This document shows positions 34,436 through 44,252 of a DNA stretch of 64,000 nt, piece after piece. Under the pieces are notes generated by a model. That model saw only the letters and a program-made list of their open reading frames with translations, was not told where the DNA came from and did no database searches. The stretch comes from Cellulophaga sp. F20128. Its GTDB lineage: Bacteria; Bacteroidota; Bacteroidia; Flavobacteriales; Flavobacteriaceae. Location: positions 1 through 64,000 of the forward strand of contig NZ_JALKBA010000016.1 of assembly GCF_023015805.1 (NCBI RefSeq). The letters are read 5' to 3'. The stretch's first letter is position 1. Each line of letters opens with the position of its first letter. A program made the translations under genes and the position numbers.

Positions 34436-35302
34436 ATGAAAGCAAACTTTAGAAAGATAAATACATCAATTGAACAAGCCTTTCATATTAGAAAAGACGA
34501 ACGCACACATTTCTATGATAATTGGCATTTTCATGAAATGCTTGAACTTGTAGTTATATTAAAAGGTGAAGGACAGCGATTTATTGGTGATTCCGTTGAA
34601 ACATTTTTGAAAGGTGATGTAATTTTAGTAGGATCAAAACTCCCACATGTTTGGAGAAGTAACCCTCCAAAAAATTTAAATGATACAAAAACACATTGCA
34701 CCTCAATTATCATACAATTTTCGCCAGGTTTCTTGGGACCTTCATTTTTAGATTTGTTTGAGTCTAAAAAACTCAATGAACTTTTTAAAAATGCAGAAAG
34801 GGGTATGTCATTTTTCAATTACACCTCCAAAATACTGATTCGAAAAATAAAGAAACTGTTACCATTAATGGGTATGGAACGGCTTTTGTTGTTTATTGAA
34901 ATATTACATATAGCCTCAATGTCCAATGAATACAGATTATTAGCATCCTCTTTATTTAAGGAAACTATATTTAAAGGCGACAATAAAATTAATAGAGTCT
35001 TCGAATTCGTAATGGATAATTTTTCTAATCCTATTACATTAGACGAAGTAGCCAAAGTTGCGTCGATGAATAAGACAGCTTTTTGTAGGTATTTTAAAAA
35101 TAGGACTAATAAAACTTTTACTTCTTTTTTGAACGAAATTAGAATAGGTTATGCCTGTAAATTAATCCATGAAGAAAAATATAGTATAACAGAGGCTGCT
35201 TACCTAAGTGGGTATAATAGTCCCTCACACTTTAATAAGCAATTTCGACTTATCAAAAAAATATCTCCTTCTGAATTCTATTCCAATATTAAAAAATTAT
35301 AG
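34436..35302 (+). CDS. AraC-family regulator (cluster 1)
   Basis: 288 residues. The cupin sensor (about 15-130) has FHIRKDERTHFYDNWHFHEM, LELVVILKGEGQRFIG and DVILVGSKLPHVWRS, where the His residues of the barrel are typical of AraC-binding domains. The C-terminal double HTH has ITLDEVAKVASMNKTAFCRY, FKNRTNKTFTSFLNEIRIGY and ITEAAYLSGYNSPSHFNKQF with KKISPSEF. It lies divergent to the susC-susD-VCBS operon and convergent with the GH95-like gene, so it is the most likely local activator. The motif pair shared with the SSS promoter region suggests it also controls the catabolic operon. Cytoplasmic. Confidence 0.93.
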   Translation: MKANFRKINTSIEQAFHIRKDERTHFYDNWHFHEMLELVVILKGEGQRFIGDSVETFLKGDVILVGSKLPHVWRSNPPKNLNDTKTHCTSIIIQFSPGFLGPSFLDLFESKKLNELFKNAERGMSFFNYTSKILIRKIKKLLPLMGMERLLLFIEILHIASMSNEYRLLASSLFKETIFKGDNKINRVFEFVMDNFSNPITLDEVAKVASMNKTAFCRYFKNRTNKTFTSFLNEIRIGYACKLIHEEKYSITEAAYLSGYNSPSHFNKQFRLIKKISPSEFYSNIKKL

Positions 35303-35342
35303 TCATCAATATAGTAACGGAAAAAATAAATTCTTAAAAAAA

Positions 35343-35400
35343 GGTGTAACGTAAAAAAATTCAGGAACGAAATAGTTCATAATTTTTTTTACCCTACACC
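35343..35400 (-). terminator. Terminator between araC and GH95-like genes
   Basis: GGTGTAACGTAAAAAAATT (35343-35361) pairs with AATTTTTTTTACCCTACACC (35381-35400) with two mismatches and one bulge, and the loop contains a smaller GAAC/GTTC stem. On the minus strand the stem is followed by TTTTTTTAAG, so it serves the GH95-like gene; it may also stop transcription coming from araC. Confidence 0.65.
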
Positions 35401-35450
35401 CATTATGAGAAACTACCTAAAATAATATCCCTAATCCTTTAGTTGTCGTT

Positions 35451-37742
35451 TTAATTTTCTTGTTTGAGTTCAATTAATTGACCTTTCATTGTTGTTATTA
35501 CAATAATATCATCTTCAACTATAAATTCGGAATTGACGTTAATATCATCAGTATTAAAAGGGTTTCTTAAACGTAGTTCTCCGCCTTTTTCTGAAATTAT
35601 TTTCACTTCTTTCACCGTACCATCTTCCATTTTTGCTGTAACAAGAAAAGCACCTTCAGTTCTAAGACTTTCAAACGAAGAATTTTTCCAATTGTGAGGT
35701 ATTGCTGGAAACAAAATAACTATACCTGTGTGGCTTTGAATTAACATCTCCTGAATTGCCGAGGCAAAGGCAAAGTTACCTTCCAAAGTAAATGGACGAT
35801 ATTTAAATTTTGAATACCCTTTATTATGTTGTTCACCATTGACATGAAAACTATTTGGAAGGCAAAAGTTTTCTGCAAAAATACGAAGTGTTTTTGCAGC
35901 ACCCTCGCCGTCAAAAGCACGTGCTTGTAAATTACCCAACCAACTAAAAGAATAGCCTGTCCACCAATCTGACCCTTTATCTACTAAATGATTAATAGTA
36001 TTGTCAATAATTTTTTTATCATTTTCCCCATTAGAATAATCAATTAGTCCATATGGATGAAATGCCATTAAATGAGAGAAGTGACGGTGTGATTCCTCAT
36101 ATGGATGCTCTGGAGCAAACTTTAACCCTTCGGATTCATCAATGGAAAAATAAGGCCATTCATTTAGAGTATTTATCCAATTTTCCGCTTCTTCATTTTT
36201 ACCAAGTTCCAAAGCCAGTTCAGCAGCTTTTTCATATGTCCATCTAATGGCTGCAAGATCAAAATTAGTGGTTTCATCGAACCATGCTTCTCTGGAATTA
36301 TTATGGATTTCAGGGCTAGAACTTAACGGTAATTTTCTCAAACCTGCATCATCTATAATAGATATATTATCAAAAAAAACGGCAACATCTTTAATCCAAG
36401 GATAAGCTTTTTTACTTAAAAATTCTTTATCCATAGAATAACGCCAATGCATATAGAAATGTTGACTTAGCCATGCTGACACTGTGGGACCAAAGGAATA
36501 TTGAATCCATCCTCCCATGGGCTCTCCAGTTAATGTTGTTACACCAGGAACCGCTAATCCATCTGATTCGAAATATTCTTTAGTGTACGTCTTAAAAGTT
36601 TTTTTATATTTAAGCAACCATTCCAAATACCCATTCTCTAAATCGAGGTGATTTCCTGAATACGATGCCCAATAACTTAATTGTGTATTTAAATCATGGT
36701 GATAATCGCCTTTCCAAGGAGGTAACTTACCATTATCTGCAGTCCAAACTGCTTGTAAGGAAATTGGTGGTGCACCATCTCGAGCAGCCGATCCAAATTT
36801 GTATTGTTCCAAATACCATTGTTTTTCCAAAATTGGATCCGGAATACGCAAAGATGATTTCCCCCAAAACTGTTTCCACCATACGGAGTGAGATTCAAAA
36901 GCTTTTGCAAAACCTTTATTTAATTGCTCTGCAACAAATACATTTGCTTTTTTCGATTTCTCTAGCTTTTCATAATCAGCACTTATACTCCAACACCCCG
37001 CAACTACATTTCCAATTTGTAACCATGACACATTTACTTCATATTCAAATCCACCCCATCCTTCTTGTTTATATGTAATACTATTGTCTTTCTCAATAAT
37101 TGTTCCTTCAGGGTACCCTAACCTTCGTAAATCTTGCCCGGTAACTGGCGATTCCATTTCATCCTTTCCACTTGAATTATAAGCTGGTGGTACCAGCATT
37201 GGTTTAAATCCTTCCTTCACTCCATCAAATCGAAACCACCCAACTTGATCTGTAGCATGTACAAATGAATTCATCGTTACACCATTTTCCCATTTAATTT
37301 CAGAAATTGCATCAGTAATCGCTAGTTTATTGGAGATCACATTTCCAAATTCTGCTATTTCAAATTCCAAACCAGCTCCTGGAATTTTAGAAGGTGCTGG
37401 CGAATTATCGTAAGGCGCATCAAAATTTTTCTGAACTTCTTCATAATTATTATTTTTCCATTGCTCATAGACCCAAGAAAATTTATAATTCGGAGTATTT
37501 AAATTTTCCATTGGTCGCAAATCCCACAAATTGACATTATCTAAAGACATTCTTAGTCGTTCTTCTTTTTCCCAAACCAGTGCTCCAATAACACCATTTC
37601 CCAAAGGAATACCTTCATCCCAACTTTGTGCAAGAGTTTTAAAATCAAGATCGTGTTTTCCCCAATCTATATCGACTCCTTTTTTCTGTTTTGAACAGCT
37701 TACAAACAAAGTAAGGATTGATATAAGTAAAATGTTTTTCAT
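35451..37742 (-). CDS. GH95-like glycoside hydrolase lipoprotein
   Basis: 763 residues. Signal MKNILLISILTLFVSCSKQK with lipobox FVSC (Cys16). The N-terminal beta-sandwich has WDEGIPLGNGVIGALVWEKE, the GH95 opening. The (alpha/alpha)6 barrel contains LQAVWTADNG, PPWKGDYHHDLNTQLSYW (343-358), SSSPEIHNN (Glu478), SHRHFSHLMAFHP (551-563), TGYSFSWLGNLQARAFDG and LEGNFAFASAIQEMLIQSH (653-671). GH95 enzymes are inverting alpha-L-fucosidases or alpha-L-galactosidases. By my alignment the acid Glu478 is kept, but the Asn-x-Asn pair is Asp350-x-Asn352 and the conserved Asp of IDGN is Glu654. So the specificity or even the activity may differ. Its own gap (135 bp) separates it from the SMP-30 gene. Confidence 0.85.
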   Translation of the reverse strand: MKNILLISILTLFVSCSKQKKGVDIDWGKHDLDFKTLAQSWDEGIPLGNGVIGALVWEKEERLRMSLDNVNLWDLRPMENLNTPNYKFSWVYEQWKNNNYEEVQKNFDAPYDNSPAPSKIPGAGLEFEIAEFGNVISNKLAITDAISEIKWENGVTMNSFVHATDQVGWFRFDGVKEGFKPMLVPPAYNSSGKDEMESPVTGQDLRRLGYPEGTIIEKDNSITYKQEGWGGFEYEVNVSWLQIGNVVAGCWSISADYEKLEKSKKANVFVAEQLNKGFAKAFESHSVWWKQFWGKSSLRIPDPILEKQWYLEQYKFGSAARDGAPPISLQAVWTADNGKLPPWKGDYHHDLNTQLSYWASYSGNHLDLENGYLEWLLKYKKTFKTYTKEYFESDGLAVPGVTTLTGEPMGGWIQYSFGPTVSAWLSQHFYMHWRYSMDKEFLSKKAYPWIKDVAVFFDNISIIDDAGLRKLPLSSSPEIHNNSREAWFDETTNFDLAAIRWTYEKAAELALELGKNEEAENWINTLNEWPYFSIDESEGLKFAPEHPYEESHRHFSHLMAFHPYGLIDYSNGENDKKIIDNTINHLVDKGSDWWTGYSFSWLGNLQARAFDGEGAAKTLRIFAENFCLPNSFHVNGEQHNKGYSKFKYRPFTLEGNFAFASAIQEMLIQSHTGIVILFPAIPHNWKNSSFESLRTEGAFLVTAKMEDGTVKEVKIISEKGGELRLRNPFNTDDINVNSEFIVEDDIIVITTMKGQLIELKQEN

Positions 37743-37853
37743 AATAAATCAGTTTTTAATTTTTAGTAGATTGTATGATTAATTTTCTATTCTATAATAT
37801 TTCCTAAACAACGTCACTTTGACATTTACCCAATTATAAATCTTCCGAATCAT

Positions 37854-37884
37854 TTATTTATTTATTTATTTATTTATTTATTTT
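37854..37884. repeat. Tetranucleotide tandem repeat
   Basis: About seven and a half units of TTTA/AAAT. The SMP-30 stop codon is the first TAA inside it, so changes in repeat number would alter only the 3' untranslated spacing before the GH95-like gene. Confidence 0.85.
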
Positions 37885-38774
37885 GAATTAATTATAAATC
37901 GATTAGGTTTTAAACCGTTGACATTCGTTCGAAAAGAAAATATACTTCCGCTGTAAGGATATTTTTCTAACTCTTTTGTTTTCAAACCTTCTCTGGCCGT
38001 GGTTATAAAAAGTATATCCATATTTTGTCCACCAAAAACACAGGAGGTAACAAGTGGTGCATCAACTTCAACTTTCTCAAGTATAAGTCCAGATTCTGGA
38101 TTAATACATAAGACACAAGCTCCACCCCACATAGCAACCCATAAATTACCTTTATTATCTATAGTCATACCATCGGGTGACCCAAATTGCTTTGGTATTG
38201 TCACTAAAATTCGTTGATTGGATATTTTACTTTTGTTATCAAAATCAAATGCGTAAATGCTTCTTATTGCAGTGTCAATAAAATACATTGTTTTTTTATC
38301 TATAGACCAAGCCAATCCATTCGAAATACTAACGCCCTTTAATTTTATTGATATCTTTTTATTTGGCTCTACACAGTATAAATTACCTTTTTGGAGTAAG
38401 CCATTCATTTCCATAGTTCCAATCCATAAATTCCCATATGGATCTACCTTACCATCATTGAACCTTATATTTGTTGATTTGTAATCAACTTTAAGAAATA
38501 ACGTTATCGCTCCTGTACTTCTATTTAACCGAATCAATTTATCAATATCGGCAACAAGAAGTTCTTCATTAGAGATTGAAATAATACAAGAAGATTTCTC
38601 TCCTTCGTATATTATTTTATTTTCTTTGGATATAGAATCTGAAACGTGAACATAGCCATTATTTATGTCTAACCAAACCAGTTCTTCGGAGTCATTAAAA
38701 TATACAGGTCCTTCGCCTAAGTTTGCCTTGGTTTTAAGCCATAATGATGCTATTTCGATTTTCATTTTATGCAT
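37878..38774 (-). CDS. SMP-30/gluconolactonase-like lactonase
   Basis: 298 residues from the ATG at 38774 (a second ATG at 38765 is equally possible; the TTG at 38780 is less likely). Six-bladed beta-propeller with the metal ligands of the SMP-30/regucalcin family: ANLGEGPVYFND (Glu), FNDGKVDPYGNLWIGTMEM (Asn and neighbours), VSISNGLAWSIDK (Asn) and GSPDGMTIDNKGNLWVAMWG (Asp). No signal peptide, so cytoplasmic. It hydrolyses an aldono-lactone to the open sugar acid, the step expected between the SDR dehydrogenase (38 bp upstream) and the dehydratase. The stop codon lies in a short tandem repeat. Confidence 0.9.
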   Translation of the reverse strand: MHKMKIEIASLWLKTKANLGEGPVYFNDSEELVWLDINNGYVHVSDSISKENKIIYEGEKSSCIISISNEELLVADIDKLIRLNRSTGAITLFLKVDYKSTNIRFNDGKVDPYGNLWIGTMEMNGLLQKGNLYCVEPNKKISIKLKGVSISNGLAWSIDKKTMYFIDTAIRSIYAFDFDNKSKISNQRILVTIPKQFGSPDGMTIDNKGNLWVAMWGGACVLCINPESGLILEKVEVDAPLVTSCVFGGQNMDILFITTAREGLKTKELEKYPYSGSIFSFRTNVNGLKPNRFIINSK

Positions 38775-38812
38775 TTTCAATCTATATTTATAATCATAAA
38801 CTTTTTTAAATT

Positions 38813-39598
38813 TTAACCTTGCATCAGTGCCGATCTTCCGCCATCCATCAGATAGGTTGTTCCCGAAATAAAGGCAGCTTGATCAGATGCTAAAAAGGCA
38901 CACAATCCTCCCACTTCATCTGTGGTTCCTATCCGTTTTACTGGATGAGTGTTTATAGTACGTTGACGTTCCTCTTCCGCATTAGAAAAACTATCAAACC
39001 ATTTTTGATTCCCTTTGGTATCAATAAACCCGGGTGCTATCCCAATCGTTCTGATTTTGGGCCCCCACTCTATAGCTAGAGATTGTACCAAACCTTTAAT
39101 AGCGGTTTTAGCTACATTATATGGAAAACAACCAGGAATGGTGTAATTACTATGATTTGAAGTCATGATGATGATAACCCCCTTTCCTTCCAATTCTAAA
39201 AAAGGTTTACAAAGTTTACTCAATTGCCAATGTGATTTTAAATTCAAATCCATATTAAATTCCCATTCTTTGTCTGAACAATTTTCTGCTCCCTCAAAAA
39301 CGTTGACTCCGGCATTAGAAACTAGAATATCAATACCGCCAAAAGTGGCAACTGTTTTTTTTATTAATGCTTCTTGATCTGCACAAGATGTAATATTTAA
39401 AGGAGTGTATATTGCTTGTCTACCTTCAGATGCTACACTATCCATAAAGGCTTTCACACCTTCGGAAAATTCTGGAGAGTTACTACACCCAGATATATTA
39501 CACCCAGCTTTCGCCAACATTTTGGCAACTCCTTGGCCAATACCCTTACTAACACCTGTTACTAAGGCTGTTCTTCCCTTTAAATCAATGGTCAACAT
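38813..39598 (-). CDS. SDR-family sugar dehydrogenase
   Basis: 261 residues, classical short-chain dehydrogenase/reductase with a Rossmann fold. Cofactor motif TGVSKGIG at 14-21, NAG at 95-97, catalytic Ser147 (MTSNHSN), Tyr160 and Lys164 (YNVAK), and the C-terminal GTTYLMDGG that closes family members. Many such enzymes oxidise aldoses such as L-fucose, L-rhamnose or D-arabinose to lactones with NAD(P). Its gene is 19 bp after the dehydratase gene and 38 bp before the lactonase gene, which fits that role. An alternative is oxidation of a 2-keto-3-deoxy acid, the role of the second SDR in some fucose pathways. Cytoplasmic. Confidence 0.9.
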   Translation of the reverse strand: MLTIDLKGRTALVTGVSKGIGQGVAKMLAKAGCNISGCSNSPEFSEGVKAFMDSVASEGRQAIYTPLNITSCADQEALIKKTVATFGGIDILVSNAGVNVFEGAENCSDKEWEFNMDLNLKSHWQLSKLCKPFLELEGKGVIIIMTSNHSNYTIPGCFPYNVAKTAIKGLVQSLAIEWGPKIRTIGIAPGFIDTKGNQKWFDSFSNAEEERQRTINTHPVKRIGTTDEVGGLCAFLASDQAAFISGTTYLMDGGRSALMQG

Positions 39599-39617
39599 TG
39601 TAATCGTATTTTAATTA

Positions 39618-40778
39618 TTAAATATAAAATCCATCCCTGTGTTCTCTAATTCCAGGGTGTGCATCCATTTCATCTTCTATCAAATCTACACCTAACCCTG
39701 GTCTATTGCTTAATATGAGTTGACCTCCTTCAACATGAATGGGGTGATCTATTATTGTATCCCTCCAGGGTACATCTTTGAAAATAAATTCTTGTCTAAA
39801 AAAATTAGGAATAGATGCACACACATGGGCTGATGCCAATGTTGACAATGGTCCATTGGGATTATGAGGCGCTACAAGAACATTGTAAGCCTCTGCCATG
39901 GTTGCCATTCTTTTCATTTCTGATGGTCCACCACAGCGCGTAATATCTGGCATAATAACATCGCATATTTGTTTTTCCAATATAGGTCTTATGCCATGTC
40001 TAGTATAATGTCTTTCTCCCACACAAATAGAAACACTTGGATCTATTCGTTCTCGAAGGGCTCTTAACGTATTTGGATTCTCAGGTCCAGCAGGTTCCTC
40101 ATACCAAGTAATATCTAATTCTGCCAGACGCTTTGCCATGGTAACGGCTACTTTAAAATTAAGCATTGCGTGTGTTTCAATCATAATATCCATATCCTCA
40201 CCAACCGCCTCTCTTACAGATTTACTAACTTCAAATGCCTTATTTTGTTGTGATTTTGTCAAAGACAAGTTGGTGTCCAAATCATCTCCATAAAAGTAAT
40301 TCGTATGAGCAAATGGATCAAATTTTAAACCTGTAAAGCCTGCTTTTTTAACCTCCACTGCTTGCCTAGCATAATCTTCCATATTATGGCCTCCGTTTGT
40401 AAACCAATAATTTGCATAGAGTTGGATTTTGGTTCTATAGGATCCCCCCAAGAGATCATAGACAGGAACCCCGAGTTTTTTTCCTTTCAAATCAAGTAGA
40501 GCCATATCTATACCTGAGATTGCGCACATACTGGCTCCGTAAGGACCAACCCAATTCATATCACGATAAAGTTTTGTCCAAATAAAATCAACTCTCATTG
40601 GGTCTATTCCTATAATTCTTTGTCCAAGTTCTTTTGCTGCTGCTTCAACTATTTGGCTTCCGGGCCAATTCGTAGCTTCTCCTACTCCGGTTAAACCTTC
40701 GTCCGTATATATCTTCAAAAAGGTCCAATTATATTTCACGCCCTCAACGAGCCAAACTTTTACATCAGTAATTTTCAC
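39618..40778 (-). CDS. Enolase-superfamily sugar-acid dehydratase
   Basis: 386 residues of the mandelate racemase/galactonate-dehydratase (DgoD-like) group. The start is GTG (complement 40776-40778), read MKITDVKVWLVEG; no ATG fits the domain start. The capping domain has GLTGVGEATNW and GIDMALLDLKGKKLGVPVYD with LLGG. Metal ligands by alignment: Glu201 (IMIETHAML, where Asp is usual), Glu227 (YEEPAG), Glu255 (VGERHY); catalytic His203 and the Asp278-His305 dyad (MPDITRCGG, APHNPNG), and Glu330. It removes water from an aldonate to give a 2-keto-3-deoxy acid. It lies between LacZ-like GH2 and SDR genes in the operon. The sugar (galactonate, fuconate or rhamnonate type) is not fixed by sequence. 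Confidence 0.92.
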   Translation of the reverse strand: MKITDVKVWLVEGVKYNWTFLKIYTDEGLTGVGEATNWPGSQIVEAAAKELGQRIIGIDPMRVDFIWTKLYRDMNWVGPYGASMCAISGIDMALLDLKGKKLGVPVYDLLGGSYRTKIQLYANYWFTNGGHNMEDYARQAVEVKKAGFTGLKFDPFAHTNYFYGDDLDTNLSLTKSQQNKAFEVSKSVREAVGEDMDIMIETHAMLNFKVAVTMAKRLAELDITWYEEPAGPENPNTLRALRERIDPSVSICVGERHYTRHGIRPILEKQICDVIMPDITRCGGPSEMKRMATMAEAYNVLVAPHNPNGPLSTLASAHVCASIPNFFRQEFIFKDVPWRDTIIDHPIHVEGGQLILSNRPGLGVDLIEDEMDAHPGIREHRDGFYI

Positions 40779-40833
40779 AGTTCTTTATTTATAGTTAAAG
40801 TAATTGATAATTATTCGGAATTTTATTTCATCC

Positions 40834-43800
40834 TTATTTTATTTGAATTTGAATTTTATCCGAAATTGAATCCCCTAATTTTAATGGAACCCTGGTTGGT
40901 TCATAAAAACTTCCTAAGAAAAGTTCGTTCCCTGCGGTAACAAATTTTGCCACTAAAAATTGTATATCATCACCATTTAGCCAAGAACGCCAGTGTTGAG
41001 AGGCATCTTTTGAAATAGCCAAAACTTGCTTTCCATTTCCATCTTTTAGGCCTGCATAATTAAAATTTCTTCTAGTAGACCTAAAGTCATTGCTCCCTAA
41101 TTTATTAAAGTCCATACTCCAATGCCAAAGCGGTTCTTCTCTAGGATTGATTTTATTAGGAACGCCTTCATAGAACAATGGTGCTTCGCCAAATGGTCTA
41201 CCTATATGTTTTGAAGGGTAAGAGGTCCATCTACCTTCTCTATTCCAAAATAGAGTATTGTAACTCTTTGGTGCATTAAACACCATTCCCCATTGCCTGG
41301 GGTTTACTCCAATTTTACTACGAAAAGAATAATCAACACTAAGTTCCCCATTTGCATTAATTGACAATATATAGCTTCCTAAAAAATCAGTATACACTCC
41401 TTCAACTATTACCTTAATATCCTCTCCGTCTTTCTTTGCAATCACAGAATTCGCAACCCAATTGGCTGCTAGTTCGTTGAAAGGTGGAATATTAGCATCA
41501 TGATCTGGCTCACAACCTTCACCGTCTAAAGGTAATACCATTAACCACGGACCACCATTTAAAATTAGTTTATTGTCTTTTTTAAGTGAAACAATCTGTC
41601 CATTTTTCTTACTAATAACACATTCAAAACCTTTCCCTTTGATGATAAATTCAGTTTTATTGGTACTTAAATTTGTTTTTATTGGGGTTTGGTAATTCAC
41701 TACATCTGAATAGGTTTGTTTCCCCACTGGAATCACAAATTCATCTGCTAAGAAACCTCTAGGGTCATAAATTTTTAGATTGAGTTTTTCATTTTTTAGC
41801 AGTTTCTCAACCTTTATTGTTGTATATCCAGTTTGTCCTGGATTAATATCTGGAAAAACCATACCAGCTTCATCACCATAGGACCAAACTATTTTGGCAG
41901 ATTTTAAATTAACAAATGAATACCTATTTTCTATTTCAATTTCAAATGTACTTTGAACTTCTAACTGTTTTGTTAAAATTCGTATTGGACTGTATACTTT
42001 TTTAACGTGCCAATATTCAGGTTTTTCTCTTCTCCATCCATCAATTGGTCCCCAAGGTCCATAACCAACTGCTTCGCCGTTTGGCATTTGAAAAATATCA
42101 TCCACACCAGACCATATAGCACCACCCAAAATACCTTTTGTATAATACATATTTTCCCAAGTTGGTGCCAATGCCATTGCCCAATCATTCCGAACACCGG
42201 GATCTGTGATAAGTTCTCTTCGGTTATATACATTTAAGTGGCAATACTCACCATAAATTAAAGGTTTATCAAAGTCTACTGCTTTTTTATAACCTTCTGG
42301 TCCGGGGTAATGAATATTTGCAATACTTGCAGTACTTCCTTGATTATTAAAGCCACCATATCCTTGATCATGAAAAGCATTTGGTCTTGTTGCATCTGCC
42401 GCGTCAACATACTTCATTAACTTTGCTGTATTATAATTCCAATAGGATTCATTGGCAGCAGACCAAAAGATAATTGAAGGATGGTTTCTATAAAACTGAA
42501 TGGTTTCCATATTGGCTTGTAACATATACGGAAAATATTGTTCATCCTTATAATCTAAAGTTAGCCAATTTTTATTAGCATGATGTCCAACCCAACAAAT
42601 TGGAGCTTCCACTTCGACAAAAATTCCTTTTTCATCACAAAGAGCTATAAATTCTTCCCCTGGCGGATAATGAGATGTACGAATATAATTGCAATTGGCT
42701 TTGTTATATAATTCCACATCTTTTTCCCATGTTTCTTGATTAAGAACTCTACCTGTAAGTGGATGTATTTCATGCCGGTTAACTCCTCTTAATTTAACAG
42801 AAACACCATTCACCAATAATTCGTTTCCTCTTACTTCTACCTCTCGAAACCCTATTCTATTTGCAACTCTTTCAGATAAATCATTACCATCTAAAATATC
42901 AGTAAAAAAATCATACATATTTGGAGTTTCATTCGTCCATTTTTTAGGATTTCTAACATTTATTTCAATGTTTTTAGTAATCGTTTCTCCTACATTTATG
43001 TTTTCTATACCGAACTCTTTCACCAAATTCTCATCTGGAAGTGTAAACCTTAAAGTTTTATTTTTCGATATTGTATTTCCTAGATTAGTAATCTCTAATT
43101 TTAATTTTAGTATCGCATTTTTATAGTTTGCATCTAAATCTGTAACAATTCTAATATCAGACAAATGCACTTCTGGCACTGCAAAAAGAGTTACTTTTCT
43201 TGTAATACCACCAATTTGATGTGCGGCATATTGCGTTAAACTGCCTAACATATCTGCTAAGGATTCATTACGGACTTTTAATGCAATACTGTTATGGTCT
43301 TTTTTCAAGTATTTAGTAACATCAAATTCAAAGGCGGTCATTCCCCCCATATGTGAACCAACTTCTTGGCCGTTAATCCAAACAGTACATTCGCTAGAAA
43401 CACCATCAAAACGAAGTTTAACACGTTTATCATTCCAATCTGTAGGAACATTAAATTTTCTCTCATAGCCTGCAAATGCAGCGGAATCTACTTCATACCC
43501 CTGCATTGCCCATTCTCCAGGCACATTAATAGTATTCCATTTGTTAGATGCATTATTTTTATGAAAATCTACTTCCGGTTTTGCATTAAACTTCCATTCA
43601 CCATTAAGTGATATTTTTGGGTTGTATACTTCAATTACCTTTGAAGGGCGCGGTGTATATTGTGGTAAAAACTTTTCAACCTCTATCTTTTCTTTTATAA
43701 CGAAAGAATTTGATTTAATTAATTCTGTTTGCCGTGAATTATCAAATGGCTTAAGTAAAGCTTTGTTGGAGGAGAATACTTCAAGTTCTGAAATAATGAC

Positions 43801-44238
43801 ATTAGCACCAGAAACCAATTCAAAAACTAAAACTAGCTGCTTATAGGCGTAAGATTTTGCCGGTAACTGAAGATTAATTTCTTTCCTTGAACCTTTGCTT
43901 AGTTTTATAGTTTCTCCTATTGTATTTCCATCAGCTGTGATCTTAATTGTTCTATCAGCATCTGAAACAAAAACTGCTCTTAAAGAATATGTTGCATTGA
44001 TATCTATATTATCAAACGCATAAATAACCTTTGGTCCATAGTTACAGGACCTATCCACTTCACTTCCTAGATTTTCATCGGGAAACGTATAATTATCTCC
44101 GAGTACCAGAAAAGGTTGATTACCAGGATTACCACTATCACTATAAGCTACTGATACTTCATTATTAACTTGAGCCTGAGAAAGACCACAGGATATCATA
44201 AAAACGAACCAAACTATTTTAAGACTTAATTTACTCAT
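40834..44238 (-). CDS. LacZ-like GH2 glycoside hydrolase
   Basis: 1134 residues from the ATG at 44238, preferred over 44250 because GAGG lies 8 nt before it and the signal peptide MSKLSLKIVWFVFMISCGLS then starts correctly. A galactose-binding-like domain (about 25-175) precedes the GH2 core, which has a sugar-binding domain (LNGEWKFNAKPEVDFH), an Ig-like domain and a TIM barrel from VKLRGVNRHEIHPLTGRVL. The acid/base is Glu597 (SAANESYWN) and the nucleophile Glu664 (IYGEYCH). The C-terminal beta-galactosidase small chain includes FNYAGLKDGNG. Secreted to the periplasm. Probable beta-galactosidase or related exo-enzyme. It sits inside the cytoplasmic catabolic operon between the aldolase and dehydratase genes. 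Confidence 0.92.
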   Translation of the reverse strand: MSKLSLKIVWFVFMISCGLSQAQVNNEVSVAYSDSGNPGNQPFLVLGDNYTFPDENLGSEVDRSCNYGPKVIYAFDNIDINATYSLRAVFVSDADRTIKITADGNTIGETIKLSKGSRKEINLQLPAKSYAYKQLVLVFELVSGANVIISELEVFSSNKALLKPFDNSRQTELIKSNSFVIKEKIEVEKFLPQYTPRPSKVIEVYNPKISLNGEWKFNAKPEVDFHKNNASNKWNTINVPGEWAMQGYEVDSAAFAGYERKFNVPTDWNDKRVKLRFDGVSSECTVWINGQEVGSHMGGMTAFEFDVTKYLKKDHNSIALKVRNESLADMLGSLTQYAAHQIGGITRKVTLFAVPEVHLSDIRIVTDLDANYKNAILKLKLEITNLGNTISKNKTLRFTLPDENLVKEFGIENINVGETITKNIEINVRNPKKWTNETPNMYDFFTDILDGNDLSERVANRIGFREVEVRGNELLVNGVSVKLRGVNRHEIHPLTGRVLNQETWEKDVELYNKANCNYIRTSHYPPGEEFIALCDEKGIFVEVEAPICWVGHHANKNWLTLDYKDEQYFPYMLQANMETIQFYRNHPSIIFWSAANESYWNYNTAKLMKYVDAADATRPNAFHDQGYGGFNNQGSTASIANIHYPGPEGYKKAVDFDKPLIYGEYCHLNVYNRRELITDPGVRNDWAMALAPTWENMYYTKGILGGAIWSGVDDIFQMPNGEAVGYGPWGPIDGWRREKPEYWHVKKVYSPIRILTKQLEVQSTFEIEIENRYSFVNLKSAKIVWSYGDEAGMVFPDINPGQTGYTTIKVEKLLKNEKLNLKIYDPRGFLADEFVIPVGKQTYSDVVNYQTPIKTNLSTNKTEFIIKGKGFECVISKKNGQIVSLKKDNKLILNGGPWLMVLPLDGEGCEPDHDANIPPFNELAANWVANSVIAKKDGEDIKVIVEGVYTDFLGSYILSINANGELSVDYSFRSKIGVNPRQWGMVFNAPKSYNTLFWNREGRWTSYPSKHIGRPFGEAPLFYEGVPNKINPREEPLWHWSMDFNKLGSNDFRSTRRNFNYAGLKDGNGKQVLAISKDASQHWRSWLNGDDIQFLVAKFVTAGNELFLGSFYEPTRVPLKLGDSISDKIQIQIK

Positions 44239-44252
44239 ATAAAACCTCATAT

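Noticed and set aside
34329-34436. An inverted repeat TTGGTTTTAAATTT / AAATTTTAACCAA around the susC-araC gap
   Set aside because: It needs one gap and one mismatch and consists mostly of A and T, so it is not distinguishable from chance.
36665-37078. A 137-codon plus-strand frame opposite the GH95-like gene
   Set aside because: It is antisense to a well-supported enzyme and has His- and Leu-rich composition typical of shadow frames.
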